The notes beneath the pieces were generated by a model. It was not told the origin of the DNA. It was given only the letters and a program-made list of their open reading frames with translations, and made no database searches. The translations under genes and the position numbers were made by a program. This document shows positions 22,557 through 36,254 of a stretch of 64,000 nucleotides of DNA, one piece after another. Within the stretch, counting starts at the first letter, position 1. The number at the start of each line of letters is the position of its first letter. The stretch lies in contig NC_050096.1 in assembly GCF_902167145.1 (NCBI RefSeq), positions 265,940,622 to 266,004,621 on the forward strand. Reading direction: 5' to 3'. The DNA is from Zea mays (lineage: Eukaryota; Streptophyta; Magnoliopsida; Poales; Poaceae).

Positions 22557-25500
22557 GTGAACTACAAGGCGGGAGGGAATCATTGGGTGTTGGATAGTGG
22601 ATGCACTCAACACATGACCGGAGATATGAAAATGTTCACCCAAATGAGTGAGGAAGATTGCTCAAATTATGATAGTATCATATTTGGAGATAATCGCAAA
22701 GGAAAGGTTAAAGGCTTGGGTAAAATTGGTATTTCAAATGATCATTCCATATCAAATGTGCTTTTAGTTGAGTCTTTGAATTTTAATTTACTATCCGTAG
22801 CTCAATTATGTGATTTAGGATTTAGTTGCAATTTCATCGTTGATGATGTTATTATCTCTAGTGTTGATGGTAGCGATCTAAAGTTTAAAGGTTTTAGATA
22901 TGAAAAACTTAACCTTGTTGATTTCTCATCTAGTGAGGCAAAGCTCACAACTTGCTTATTCTCAAAGGCTTCACTAGGTTGGTTATGGCATAGAAGACTT
23001 GGTCATGTTGGAATGAAGCAACTCAATCGTTTAACCAAACATGATTTAGTCTGTGGCTTGAAAGATGTGAAATTTGAAAAAAAACAAATTGTGTAGCTCT
23101 TGTCAAGCCGGGAAGCAAGTGGCAAATACTCATCCAAATAAAAGTCAAATGTCTACTCATCGGCCTTTGGAATTACTTCACATGGATTTATTTGGGCCAA
23201 CATCGTTTGTGAGTATCGACGGTAATTCCTATTGCCTTGTGATTGTGGATGATTATTCTAGATTCACTTGGGTTTACTTTCTTCGGGATAAATCTAATGT
23301 GTTTGAAACATTCAAGTCATTTGCTATATTGGCTCAAAACCAATTTGATTTTGATATCAAGAAAGTTAGAAGTGATAATGGGTCGGAATTCAAAAATGCA
23401 AGAATTGATGAATATTGTGATGACAAGGGTATTAAACATGAATTTTCTTCCAAATATACTCCGGAACAGAATGGTATTATTGAAAGAACGAATAGGACTC
23501 TCATTGATATGGCTAGGTCTATGTTAGCGGAATATAATGTGTTGGATTCTTATTGGGCCAAAGCAATAAACACCGCATGTCACTCATCAAATAGGCTATA
23601 TTGTCACAAGCTTTTGAAAAAAAAACTCCCTATGAATTGCTCATTGGTAGAAAGCCAAATATCTCATATTTTAGAGTATTCGGTTGCAAATGTTATATTT
23701 TGAGAAAGGGAAGCCGACTCTCTAAATTTGAGAAGAAATGTGATAAGGGTTTTCTACTTGGATATTCATCAAATAGTAAGGCTTATAGAGTTTTCAACAA
23801 GACTAATGGTATTATTGAAGAAGCATATGATGTTAAGTTTGATGAAACTAATGGGTCTCAAGATGAAAGCGATAATCTTGATGATGTAGGTGGAACTCAA
23901 TTGAAAAATGCTATGAAAACAATGGTCATTGGTGAAATAAAGCCAAAGGAAGATGATGATGAAAATAGTGTGGTTGTCATTCCATCCTTTTCAACCCTAA
24001 ATGAAGAAAATCACCAAAGCCAACAAAATGATGAAATTATGGATTTTCATGATCAAGATACTTCAAGTCATTTGATTCCTCCGCATGCTTCAACTAGTAA
24101 TTATTAAACGGTATCAAGAATTCATCATTCTATTGTGAAGGATCACCCGGTTGATCAAATTGTGGGTGATATTAGTAAGGGTGTTCAAACTCGTTCTCGC
24201 ATAGCTTCATTTTTGTGAACATTTCTCTTTTGTATCTTGTATGGAACCTAACCGTGTAGATGAAGCTCTACTTGATGTTGATTGGGTGAATGCAATGCAT
24301 GACGAATTAAATAACTTCACTCGAAATGAAGTTTGGGAGCTTGTTGAGAGATCAAAGAACCACAATGTTATTGATACAAAATGGGTGTTTCGCAACAAGC
24401 ACAATGAAGATGGATTAGTAGTAAGGAACAAGGCAAGATTAGTTGCACAAGGGTATACTCAAATAGAGGGATTGGATTTTGGTGAGACATTTGCTCCCGT
24501 GGCAAGATTGGAATCAATCCGGATCCTTCTTGCTTATGCTTGTGCTCATAATATCAAGCTCTACCAAATGGATGTAAAGAGTGCCTTTCTAAATGGTAAG
24601 ATTAGTGAACTAGTGTATGTTGAACACCCCCCCGGTTTTGAGGACCCCAAAAGACCTAACCACGTGTTCAAGCTTTCTAAAGCTCTCTATGGGCTTAAGC
24701 AAACCCCACGCGCTTGGTACGAAAGGCTTAGGGATTTCTTGCTTTCCAAAGACTTTAAAATTGGGAAGGTTGACACTACCATATTCACTAAAAGAATTGG
24801 CAAAGATTTGTTTGTTTGTCAAATTTATGTTGATGATATTATTTTTAGATCTACTAATGAACTGTTTTGTGAGGAATTTGGAAAAATGATGTCAAAAGAA
24901 TTTGAAATGTCTATGATAGGAGAATTGAGCTTCTTCCTTGGTCTTCAAATCAAACAATTGAAAGATAGAATCTTTATAAGTCAATCAAAATATTTGAAGG
25001 ATATGCCCAAGAAGTTTGGCTTAGAGAATGCAAAGCCTATCAAGACTCCTATGGAACCAAATGGTCATCTAGACTTAGATGAGGGAGGTACTATGGTTGA
25101 TCAAAAACTTTTTCGCTCAATAATTGGTAGTTTGCTTTATATTACCGCATCTAGGCCCGATGTTATGTTTAGTGTTTGCATGTGTGCTCGATTTCACGCT
25201 TCACCTAGAGAGATTTACTTGAAGGCCGCAAAAAGAATTCTACGATATTTGAAGTATACTCCCAATATTAGTCTATGGTATCCCAAAGGTGCTCAATTTG
25301 AATTAATTGGATATTCGGATTTGGATTACGCGGGTTGCAAAGTTGATAGGAAGAGCACCTCCGGTTGTTGTCAATTTCTTGGAAGATCTCTTGTTTCATG
25401 GTCTTCTAAAAAGCAAAATTCCATTGCTCTCTCTACCGCCGAGGCGGAATATATATCGGCCGATAATTGTTGTGCTCAATCATTATGGATGAAACAAACT

Positions 25501-25778
25501 CTATTGAATTATGGGATCATTTTTAAGAATGTGCCTCTCATGTGTGATAATGAGAGTGCGATAAAATTGGCTACAAATCCGGTCCAACACTCAAGAACTA
25601 AGCATATTGATATAAGGCATCACTTCTTGAGGGATCATATTGGAAAGGGAGACATATCTATATATTCAATTGGCACGGATGATCAATTGGCCGATATATT
25701 TAAAAGCCATTGGATGAAACGAGATTTTGCACATTAAGAAGTGAAATGAATGTGATAGATCTCTCAAATGTGGCTTGA
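22557..25778 (+). pseudogene. Element B pol, frameshifted
   Basis: Pol starts one frame away from gag, right after TTTTGTAG at 22549-22556. Domains in order: protease (HWVLDSGCTQHMTG), GAG pre-integrase (WLWHRRLGHVG), integrase (HMDLFGP, RSDNGSEFKN, NGIIERTNRT), RT ([22 protein letters not shown] with the catalytic Asp pair) and RNase H ([18 protein letters not shown]). Frames break at a run of A near 23082, near 23630 (AAAAAAAA), at a TAA near 24106, in TTTTTG near 24212 and near 25705, just before the terminal KPLDE-like block. The RT/RNase H segment 24241-25737 is otherwise open. It is inactive as it stands. Confidence 0.88.
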
Positions 25779-26719
25779 GGTTGAACACACATGTGTAGTA
25801 TTGCATTTCGCTTCTAAATATGGTCTCTAGGCTATTTATTGGGTATTTTTTGATGAATTTTTCATTCTCGTTTTATTTAATAGTTTGATGTAAAAATGTG
25901 TATTCCTCAAATACATAATGTGTATATGCATGCATACTAACCCTTGGATTGGTCAAAATGTCCATATATGAGCATCAAATCAGATTTGAAATTCAAAATC
26001 AGAAAGTGGATAAAGTTTGGAGATTTGAGTACCAGGTCGCGGACCGTCCGGGTAAGGACCGTGGACCGTCCGCCGTATCAGGATCTGGACAGTCTGAGAT
26101 AGCAGAACAGACAGTCTGAATTAACAAGGCATGGACCGTCCGTCGTCCCTGCGCGGACCGTCCGCGACAGGCAGTTAAGTCGGGCAGAGGCAGTCAGATT
26201 GTCACTTTCATCCGTTGCCTTCTCCTCTCACACTCTCCACATGTCTAAAGGAGACTCTCATCGATTGTGAGCAGACCGTGAAGCGAACTTGCGCACGGAC
26301 TGTCCGGAAGCTTGTTGGAAGTTCAACAATCATGTCTTCATCTCAGTATTTCAAAATCTCATGGATTTTATCTAATTTCTTCAAATTTGGGGATTCTTCG
26401 GATTTTCTCTCTGATCTAGAATTGAGCAGTGGATTCACAAATATGATTGGTGGAATTGCTAGTGTTACTCATTGTGAATGTTGTGCAAAAATTTGAACAA
26501 GTTTGGATGGTTATTTTCTGTTGAATCGTCGATTGAATGGATGGGGCGACTAGGGTTCTAGAAAATCGCCCCTGGACGGTCGCGGACCGTCCGCCAGTTT
26601 GGCGCAGACAGTCCGGACCCCTGGCGCGGACAGTCCGGCCCTCCAGCGCGGACAGTCCGGCCCCTGACAGAAAGTTACACTTGCTTTCTCTATGTTGTGG
26701 TGTTATCAACAAATCACTT
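25779..26719 (+). other. Element B spacer between pol and third ORF, palindrome-rich
   Basis: Non-coding by inspection. From about 26035 to 26665 it repeats the GCGGACCGTCCG / GCGGACAGTCCGG words otherwise typical of the LTR. The five closely spaced copies at 26570-26665 precede the third ORF. A TATTGCAG/TG acceptor-like site lies at 26738-26747. Confidence 0.6.
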
Positions 26720-26821
26720 ATGGTTATTTCTCACATATATTGCAGTGGTCTTGGTGGTCTTCGGAAGAAGCTTACAGGTCGTTTCAAATCAAAGCGCCCT
26801 CATGCAGACGATGCACACTAT

Positions 26822-29800
26822 TGTGGCAGAACCACCCGAATTATTCCAGCTTAAGTGCCTAAGTCACGCCCCAGGGGTCGTAACACACTTAAATCGGAAT
26901 AACCCGTCAGTCCCTCAGATCTAGTCTGATAGAGCCACTTAACCAGGATCAAATTCCACAATCCCACTCGAAGGTGAGTCACAGAAGAAATACAATAAAA
27001 CAGGAAACCTCAAATTAAGTACTGAGTTATTACATAAATCGGAGTTTTTGAGTAGCAAATAAAGTTCACGAAATAAAGTGCAGCGGATAATCGATGTCAT
27101 CGGTAATGAGGAAATGGGCAAGGCCTGGCCCACTACTCCTCCTGCTCCTCTCCTGCCGGAGCAACATCCCACTCGACCGTCCAACCCGGTGGCAGGGTGG
27201 TAGGCCAAGTCACACCATCAACCAAATCCTGCATGGTACCTGCAAAAATGGTGCCACAAGCAAGGCTGAGTATACTAATACTCAGCTAGACTTAACCGGT
27301 GTGAGGAGTCTACTCCTCTACCTCTAGACTATGCAGCTGTTTGGCTGAGGGGTTTGGTTTGCCAAAAGCACTAGCTGTTTCTAAAATCAATTTTTAGCTT
27401 TTCAAATTCTACCATCATTAACTTTAGCTAGATTTGCTCCTTCTAAGCATTCATGGTAACAATCAATTAGTTCAATCAACAAGTTATCTCATATAACCAC
27501 ATTTCACTTCTTACTCGATGCAGTACAAGGAATCAAGCAGTCTCATTAGCTGCGAGAAGCAGACGATTCGAATCGAGTTTTAACCTTGCAAGGTAAACCT
27601 AAACACACGGCATGTCAGGGTACTCCGACCCCACACATGACAACCGTCCCCATTGATTCCCCGTTCGCGTCCAGGCCTCACCGCCTTGGCATACAATGCT
27701 CCACTGACCCCGGCTGCCACCGTGCAGTGACCGCACTTGTACCCACCATAGCTAGCATGGGAGACCCAGTCTCAGGTCGCATGAGGGATAAAGTCCGCGC
27801 CCGGCTTCACTCAGGTACTAGGTTTACCGGTTACCATTTTTCCCGGCATGTGCTTAGTACGTTCAAAAGCTTGACTCAGGTATCCACACATTAATCCTTA
27901 ATTCATTTTTCTCGTCTCATGGACAAGGCATCCTCCCTGGATCCAAGTCCATAGACCAACATATATCCCGTTATCAAGATGAATACAATCAATTCCTGAC
28001 CTCGCGCGAGTGCTAGAAAAATCACTCGACTTCTACCGAGATCCTGATTAGCAAGCAGCTACTCGACCTAGCATACTAGTATTCATCTCAAAAGGAATCC
28101 TAAGTTCATGCAACTAGAGGTTTCAAGCAATTCCTACACTTAAGTGCACATTGCAATCCTACAAGCATTAAGTGTAGTAAAATAGCATAATTAACAGGTT
28201 ATGCATAAAACCGGGGCTTGCCTTCAATTGCTGGGGCTGCGGGGAGATCCTCAATAGCAGCCTCTGAAGCCTGCTCCTGGTCCTCCTCTTGGACAGGTCC
28301 TTGCTCGGGGATGAGCACGTACTCTCCGTCGGCAAGATTACAATCTAATGAATGCAATGCGTAAGATATATGCATGATATGATAGGTGCTTTTAGAAATT
28401 TCAACTTTAAAGATGTATGATCTTCTTGAGTTAAACAAGGTCAACTTTGCTTATGTAAAACCCTTTAGTGGTATACTTGGTAAGTTGGGTTAGACTTAGC
28501 TAAGGTAAGTGGTAGGTTAAATTTTGGGGTTCCACTGAATTCCTTTTAAGTCTTAGGGAGAATTGATAAGTTCTCAAGTTAGACTTATTGGGATGAGGTT
28601 TATTTCCTTCTTTCCTTTTCTTTTATTCTTTTAATGTTTTGGAGTAGGTTTGAACTACAAGTTGCTTTTATAAAATTCTAACAATTCCACAACAATTACA
28701 GTGGCTTGTTACTGGTGTGTGTTGCTCTGTCTCAAAATTTGGGGATCAGAAAGTGTATAGTTTTCTCTGGACAAAATTATTAAATTCTAGGGCAGAAGGG
28801 GTGCTTTGAACTACAACTATTATTTAACAGTGGGTAATTTTCTAAAACTTATTTTTGCTGACCTTTAGGTGTCATAACATGGCTTGATACAAATTTCTAG
28901 CCATTAATACCTTTTAATTATTTTCCTATGGTTTTCTCAAGTTTCTAGCAAAATGGTTGCTTTCTACTACCACTATATTTGAAAAACATCAAACAACAGA
29001 GTTCTTATTTTTCTTGGGTATTATTTTGTGCAAGAGCAATTATTCTGAAGTTTGGCCTCTTTTTGCTTAAGGGAAGGGGTGGTTTGCATTATTTGAATTA
29101 AATGGCCTTTTTCTTAAATTACTAGCAAAAGGTATGGGTTTACTTCTTTTTCATAGGTTTGCATTTTTCACTGGTGGTTTATCTCATCATGGACTTAGCA
29201 AATTTTTGGTTGCCCATTATCACATTAATAGGGGTTGTTCATGATTTATTTGGAAAATGCCTTATTCTCACTTTGCATTTATTTTCCTTACTTAACAAGT
29301 TGGGCTGGGGTGCTCTGTATTTTTGTAGTGGGGCTCTGGTGGTTGTAAGTCCACTGGATTTTTATTAAGTATTTTGGTTATAGTTTTGCCTCCTTAATAA
29401 TTGATTTTCAGTCTATATAAGGCTAAATAAATCATCTTAATTAAAAACTGGTCCAAATTAATGGTCTCTGTATTTTTCCTAGGTTCTCTGTTGCATAAGT
29501 AAACTAGGAAAAAGATTATTAATCACTGTTCATTAATTTCTAATGCCTTTCTGATTTTCTCTAAGTTTTGGACAAAATAGCTTTAAATTAATAACTACAT
29601 CATAATTTCCAATGCTGGGGTTCCTATTATTTTTAAACAGTGTCTAAATAAAGTTTGAACATCTACAAATTTTCTTAAGTTCAACACAGAAGAAAAACTA
29701 ATTTTCCTTAATTAAACAGGGTTTAGTGGGTTTCTGTTTTTAAATTTAAACTCTAAAATTTTGAACAGAAAGCATGGGGTTCACTATTTTTAAATGATAG

Positions 29801-31313
29801 GTCATAATATTCCAGAGCTAGCAAAATTGGTTTGACAACTTTTTATTAAGATTTCATCAAGTTATGGATTTTCTAAGTTCTCTGGTCATTTTAAAAATAG
29901 TGTGCGGAGGTCTCGGCGAGATTGCTCCGGTGAAGCGGTCGAGGACGAAGGGGAGGTCTCGGGGATCACAACGGTGTGCGGAACGCCGTCGGAGATGGCT
30001 GGAGTCGGTCGGTCCACGCGCGCAGGCGGGGATGCTCGTCGGCGGCGAGGAGACCGGCCTGGTCACGGCGAGATAGTTCAATCAAATGGGTCAGGGAGGT
30101 CCACGGGATGCCAGAGAAGCTATGAGCGCGAGGAATTGGTCGGAGACTCACTGGATAGCTCGGTCCACGCGCGGCGGCGGAAGATCGAAGTCCGGTGAGG
30201 TCGATCTCGGGCCTCCGGTGAAGTCCGGCCGGGTCCGAGGGCTTGGCAAGCTTCACGGGCTACTGGCGGAGCTAGCCGAAGCACTGGCTGGGCTTGAGGG
30301 TGGCTGGAGTGGGCTGGCCACGGTGGCCGAAGCTCTGGCGGCAATGGCGGGCGGAATTAAGCTCGCCGGAGCTAAGGGAAAGTGGCTGGCCGGTGAGGGT
30401 GAGTGCGGGGCGAAGTGGGCGCGCCTGGGGAGGCTTTATAGGCACGGCGCGGTGCACGGGCGGTCGTGGACCGGCGAGTGCGCGCGGGCGTGCACTGGGA
30501 GGCGCGGTGCGCGAACGGGCGTGAACCAGGGGTGTCAGCCGCGGTCGAACACGTGTTCCCGTTGCCTCTGCCCCTGTTCAAGCGCCGATTGGGAGCAAAT
30601 CTTCGCGAATTTGGGCAAGATCACTGCAAGGGATTTGTTCACCAGACCAAGCTTTGTCTTTTGTGTATGGACGACGTGCGGTTTTAGGCTAGGGACAGGG
30701 AGTTGTAGCGTCACCAAGGTGCCAGTGTCAGAATGCCTGGTCCCGAGGTTGAGCTGCGCCAAAACCGTGCCAAACGAATTTGGTTTGAGTTCAAACTTTC
30801 CCAGAATGTGTTCAAGGGAATTTGGCACAACTTTGATATTTGGATCTTCTGGCTTTGAGTTTTGAAAAACAGAGAACACAGATGATCTTTGAGAAGAGGT
30901 CTGAAATTCAGAAATTCAGAAATCTGAATTTCTCTAAGGGTTCATAGATCAAGGGCTGATTTGGGAATTTATTTGAGTTATTTTGGCTAAGCCTTCTGAA
31001 TCTTTCTTGTTGCTTAATAAATATACTTTAACTTATATAATTGGCTCAACTCAAAATTTTAAACTTTTCATTCCCTTTTTCATATTTTCTTGAATTTTGT
31101 TCATGGGGCTTACTTAGGGTTTTTAAATTAGGGTTGCACATTCTACCCTTTTCAAGGACTCAATTGTTTGATCATGACACTTTTAAGTATATACTTGGTG
31201 AATTATTTCTCACTTAAGTTATTTTGATGCTCATGCTTACTTTGGTTCACATAAAATAATGGCTCTTAGGTTTGGCATTTGAGAGAAACCCTAGGTGACA
31301 CTGGGGTGTCACA
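26822..31313 (-). repeat. Element E left (3') LTR, with internal deletion
   Basis: TGTGGCAGAACCACCC to CTGGGGTGTCACA, 4492 bp. It matches the right LTR with about twenty visible substitutions and one larger difference near 29897-29920, where about 200 bp present in the right LTR (40584-40801) is replaced by about 20 bp. It holds a GC-rich block (29900-30560) with open frames in several directions, which I do not regard as genes. Confidence 0.88.
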
Positions 31314-31565
31314 GCCTTCCCCCCTTAAAGGAATCTCGTCCCGAGATTCGGGCCAGAGTCCTCCCGGGGTGAAGCGAAGGGTGAGACTGATAGGAAAAAG
31401 GGTGATGATTGTTATTATTAAGGCAAAACTGCTCTTCGAATGTCATTCTCTTTGCAACTTCAGAAGGAAGTCCTTTTAAGTTTTATCTTATAGTTACTCC
31501 ATTCTGAATTAAGATCATTTTTTTGGAAATTAGATTCGAAAGGCAGGAGGAGGGGTTGGGGGTGA

Positions 31566-34500
31566 TTACGTACCAGCTTCCTTAGGTAGGCAATCGGGGA
31601 AGTTGGATCTCAGGAATTCCTCGGTTTCCCAAGTAGCTTCCTCCTCTGAGTGATTACTCCACTGGACCTTGAACATCTTGATCGATTTTGCCCGAGTTGA
31701 TCTTTCTTTGCAATCCAGAATCTTGGAGGGGTACTCTTGGTACGATAGATCTAGCTCTATCTCCAATTCTGGCTCTGCTATGATCTCAGTCGGCAATCGA
31801 ACACACTTCTTCAGCTGAGATACATGGAATACATTGTGAATGGCAGACATCTTTGAAGGTAACTTCAGCTTGTATGCCACGGGTCCACATGCTTCGATGA
31901 TCTCATAAGGTCCAATGTAACGAGGGGCTAGCTTGCCTTTGATCCCAAACCTCTGCACTCCCTTGGTGGGTGATACCTTGAGGTATACAAAACTTCCCAC
32001 CTCGAACTGGAGAGGTTTCCTTCTTTTATCATGATAGCTCTTCTGCCTGGCCTGAGCAGCTTCTAGATTCTTCCTGATTAGCTTGACCTTCCTTTCGGCT
32101 TCAGTCACCAAATCAGGTCCAAAAACTTCTCTTTCACCAGGTTGAGACCAATTGAGTGGTGTCCTGCACCTTCTTCCATAGAGAGCTTCAAAAGGTGCCA
32201 TCTTTAGGCTGGATTGATAACTATTGTTATAAGCAAACTCTGCCAAGGGGAGGTGCTTATCCCAGTTCTTGCCACAATCGATCGCACAAGCTCTCAGCAT
32301 ATCTTCCAGAATCTGGTTTACCCTTTCCGTCTGACCATCAGTCTGTGGGTGGTAAGCTGAACTCCGGATTAGCTTGGTTCCCAAAGACTCTTGCAATTGT
32401 TCCCAAAATCTGGCAACAAATTGGGCTCCTCGGTCAGAAACAATGGTCCGCGGTAATCCGTGCAAACACACGATCCGGTCAATATACAATTCTGCATATT
32501 TCTGAGCCTTATCAGTGGTGTGCACAGGAAGAAAATGTGCCACTTTCGTCAATCGGTCCACAATAACCCAAATTGAATCATGATGACGAGAGGTGTTGGG
32601 CAGACCCACAATGAAATCCATGCTGATGTCGTCCCACTTCCACGAAGGTACGGACAGTGGTTGCAAGGCTCCAGCGGACTTCAAGTGGCTTGCCTCTATC
32701 CTCTGACAGGTGTCACATTCTGATACATACTAGGCTATCTCCCTCTTCATTCTGGTCCACCAGTACAAAAGCTTCAGATCATGGTACATCTTGGTGCTTC
32801 CCGGATGCATAGAGAATTTGGAGAGATGAGCCTCATCCAAAATTTTCCTCTTGAGATCCTGGTCCTTAGGAATCACCAATCTGCTTTTGAACCATAATAC
32901 ACCCTTCTCATCCTGGCGGAAACAATTATACTTCTCAACCTTCTGATGGATATTCTTCTTGATAATCTGCACTCCCTTGTCACTGAGCTGGGCCATGATA
33001 ATCTGGTCTTGCAAAGTTGGCTCAACAGAAATTTGAGACAAAGAACCAGAAGGAATTACTTCAATTTGCATCTTGCTCAACTCATCACACAAGGTGTTAA
33101 TGCGAGAATCCATCAGAATACAGTTGCATTGCAACTTCCGACTCAAGGCATCTGCTACCACATTAGCTTTCCCTGGGTGATAATGTACCTCCAGGTCATA
33201 ATCCTTGATCAGCTCTAGCCATCTTCTCTGCCTCATGTTGAGATCAGCCTGGGTAAAAATGTACTTAAGGCTCTTATGATCAGTGAAGATGTTGCAGTGG
33301 GTTCCCATTAGATAGTGCCTCCACATCTTCAATGCATGAACCACTGCTGCTAACTCAAGGTCATGAGTGGGATAATTTTGCTCATGAGGCCTGAGTGCTC
33401 TTGAGGCATAAGCAATGACTCGGTTGTCTTGCATCAAGACACAACCTAGCCCGGTGCTAGAGGCATCGCAATATACATCAAAAGGCTTGCTGCTGTCGGG
33501 TTGCGCCAATACTGGTGCTGTGGTCAGATGCTGCCTTAATGCATGGAAGGCATCTTCGCACTTCTGACTCCACATAAATTTGACTTCTTTCTTCAACAAC
33601 TCAGTAATAGGCTTCGCAATTCGAGAGAAGTCCGGAATAAATCTTCGGTAATAACCAGCTAATCCCAGAAAACTCCGAATATGGCGAACAGTCGTTGGTG
33701 GCCTCCAGTTCACTACCTCTTGCGCTTTATCAGGATCAACAGCTATTCCAGCCTGAGAGATAGTGTGACCCAAGAATTTGATTTCCTTTAGCCAAAAATC
33801 ACACTTGGATAACTTGGCATAAAGGTGGTGCTCTCGCAGACGTTGAAGCACTACATGCAAATGCCCGGCATGTTCTTCTTCGTTCTTTGAGTACACCAGA
33901 ATGTCATCGATGAAAACCACCACGAACTTGTCCAATTCCGGCATGAAAACAGAATTCATCAGATACATGAAATATGCTAGTGCATTTGTCAGCCCGAATG
34001 ACATCACCAAGAATTCATATAGCCCATATCTGGTTGAGAATGCCGTCTTCGGAATATCACTTGCTCGTATTTTGATCTGATGGTAGCCAGAGCGAAGGTC
34101 TATCTTGGAAAACACCTTGGCCCCGACCAACTGGTCAAAAAGAACATCAATACGAGGCAAAGGATACTTGTTCTTGATAGTTACCGCATTAAGAGGGCGG
34201 TAATCTATACACAGCCTCAAGCTTTCATCCTTCTTCTTCACAAATAGCGTTGGACATCCCCAAGGCGAAGTGATGGGGCGAATGAATCCCTTATCCAGCA
34301 ACTCTTGCAACTGCTTCTTCAACTCTGCCAACTCAGCGGGTGGCATTCGGTAGGGCCTCTTGGAAATTGGGGTCGTTCCCGGTTGCAACTCGATGGCGAA
34401 TTCAATATCCCGGTCCGGTGGCATTCCCGGCAATTCATCAGGAAAGACATCTGCATACTTACAGACCACTGGGATCTTCTTCAGGGGTAACTCCGTCATA

Positions 34501-36050
34501 GAGAAAGCACATGACTGAGAAGAACCCTGACTAGGCAGAATCAAAGTGAAATTCCCGCAGAAAGGAGAATTAACTTCCACGGTACGACTGGCTACATCAA
34601 GCACAACTTGGTGCAAGGTCATCCAATTTGCCCCTAGAATAATGTCCACATTTTCCAATCCCAACACAAGAAGAGTGGTTTTGATAATGTGGCTTCCCAG
34701 TTGAATAGGCACACTTTGGTTTAATTGATTAGTTGCAATTTTACCCCCAGGTGTGACTATCATGAATGACCCTTTTGAGTGAGAGAATGGCAGTTTGCAT
34801 TTAGCACTGAACTTTTGGCTAATGAAACTATGAGATGCACCAGAATCAAACAGAATTAAAGCAGGTTGATTATAAACTGAAAAGGTACCGGTCATGATAG
34901 GAGCTCCTTCTGGTACTTCCTCTAGAGCAGTGAAGTTGAGCTTCCCTTGCCTGACTTGCACCTTCTGCTTTCTTCCCTTGTCTTGATTTGGTGCTGGCAT
35001 CTGCCTCTGCTGGTTCCTGGGACAATTCTTGGCATAGTGGCCCACATTGCCACAAGTGAAACACTTGTTCCCATTGCCCTGGCGGAACTGCTGCTGCTGC
35101 GGAGGCTGATTGTTCCTCGGGGCGGGAGCTGGGTAGCGGTTGGGTGCCGGCTGCTACTGCTGCTAAGGTGGCCTGATCACCCATCTGCCTGTCTGCTGCT
35201 GAAAACCCCTGCTTTGATTGTGAGAAACAATCTGGAACCTCTGAGCCTGAGCGGAGGGTGCTGCCATTGGTGCCTTTCTCTTCTTCTTTGCCCGGTGAGC
35301 AACAATGCAATCCTCCTGGGAGATGGCCATATTGACCAACTCATTGAAGCTATCAGCCCGGACAGTGTTGAGTCGTTCCCACAGCTTGGTATTGAGACCC
35401 CTGCGGAAGCGATCCCTCTTCTTTTCATCAGAATCAGCATGATACCCTGCATACTGGCATAAGTCGTTGAAGGCTTGTGCATACTGCAGTACCGTGCGGG
35501 TTCCTTGATTAAGGGCCAGAAATTCATTCAACTTCCGATCAAGAATGCCAGCTGGAATGTGGTGTCCTCTGAAGGCAGTCTTGAATTCCTCCCAAGATAC
35601 CTCACGATCAGCGGGGAGCATAGCACGGAAGTGGTCCCACCAAGTCCGAGCAGGGCTGCGAAGCTGCTGTGCGGCGAAGCGAGCCTTGGCCTCATCAGGG
35701 CAGTCTCCTGTGAGGAGGGGAAACTTGGACTCGACGACGCGAAGCCATACGTCGGCGTCCAACGGATCCTCTGCCTTGGTGAACAAGGGCGGCTGCGTGC
35801 TCAGAAACTCCTGGTATGTTGCCATAGCCGGAGGTCGCTGATGCTGGCCTCCACCATGATGCTGTTGGTGGGGATGGCGCTGCAAGAGCTGTCGCAGAAT
35901 CTCATTCTGCTGGGCCATCAGCTCCTGCACTGTGGGAGCTGGGGGAGGTGGCGGGGGAACTTGCTCGTTCTGCCCGCGACGCTGCCTAGCTGCCATCTGA
36001 AAACAGAGATTGTCGCCATTGTTATCCCAACTCACAGTTTCGAACGACAA
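31566..36050 (-). pseudogene. Element E gag-pol, one frame with three stop codons
   Basis: A single minus-strand frame runs from ATG at 36050 to the stop at 31566. In order: retrotransposon gag (VWLRVVESKFPLLTGD, WWDHFRAMLP), a Gln-rich linker, zinc knuckle [14 protein letters not shown] (about 35040-35080), protease ([14 protein letters not shown]), RT ([27 protein letters not shown]), RNase H ([26 protein letters not shown]), integrase (zinc-binding [11 protein letters not shown] and CDTCQR, core MDFIVGLPNT, SDRGAQF, HPQTDGQTERVN) and a chromodomain-like tail (YPSKIL, MFKVQW, EEATWETEEFL). It is interrupted by TAG at 35163-35165, TAG at 35154-35156 (both in the Gln-rich linker) and TAG at 32730-32732 within the integrase. 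No frameshift was found. The element is recent but not currently able to make its full polyprotein. Confidence 0.88.
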
Positions 36051-36254
36051 GATATCATCTCATATGGAAGGAAAAATGCCATAATCATAATATTGGGTTC
36101 GAAATGAAGATAACATGGTGACAAAGATCCCACAGATATCAAAAGTTTACAGGGTTACATTAATCAGGGGAAAGTACCCATAAGCCTAGTCAAAAATGTG
36201 ATACTACTAAGCTCACATAGGTTTCTATCCGCCTAAAAATGTCAAAGCGACTGC

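Noticed and set aside
23629..23640. A-run at the B integrase as a programmed frameshift site
   Set aside because: The other copies have no such shift here and B has several unrelated breaks; simple decay is more likely.
28199..28444. 81-codon minus-strand ORF conserved at 38886-39131
   Set aside because: Its conservation only reflects the near identity of the two LTRs of E.
29864..30865. Several overlapping ORFs up to 259 codons in the GC-rich part of the element E LTR
   Set aside because: They exist on both strands, are repeated in the other LTR and are broken there by element D; base composition explains them.
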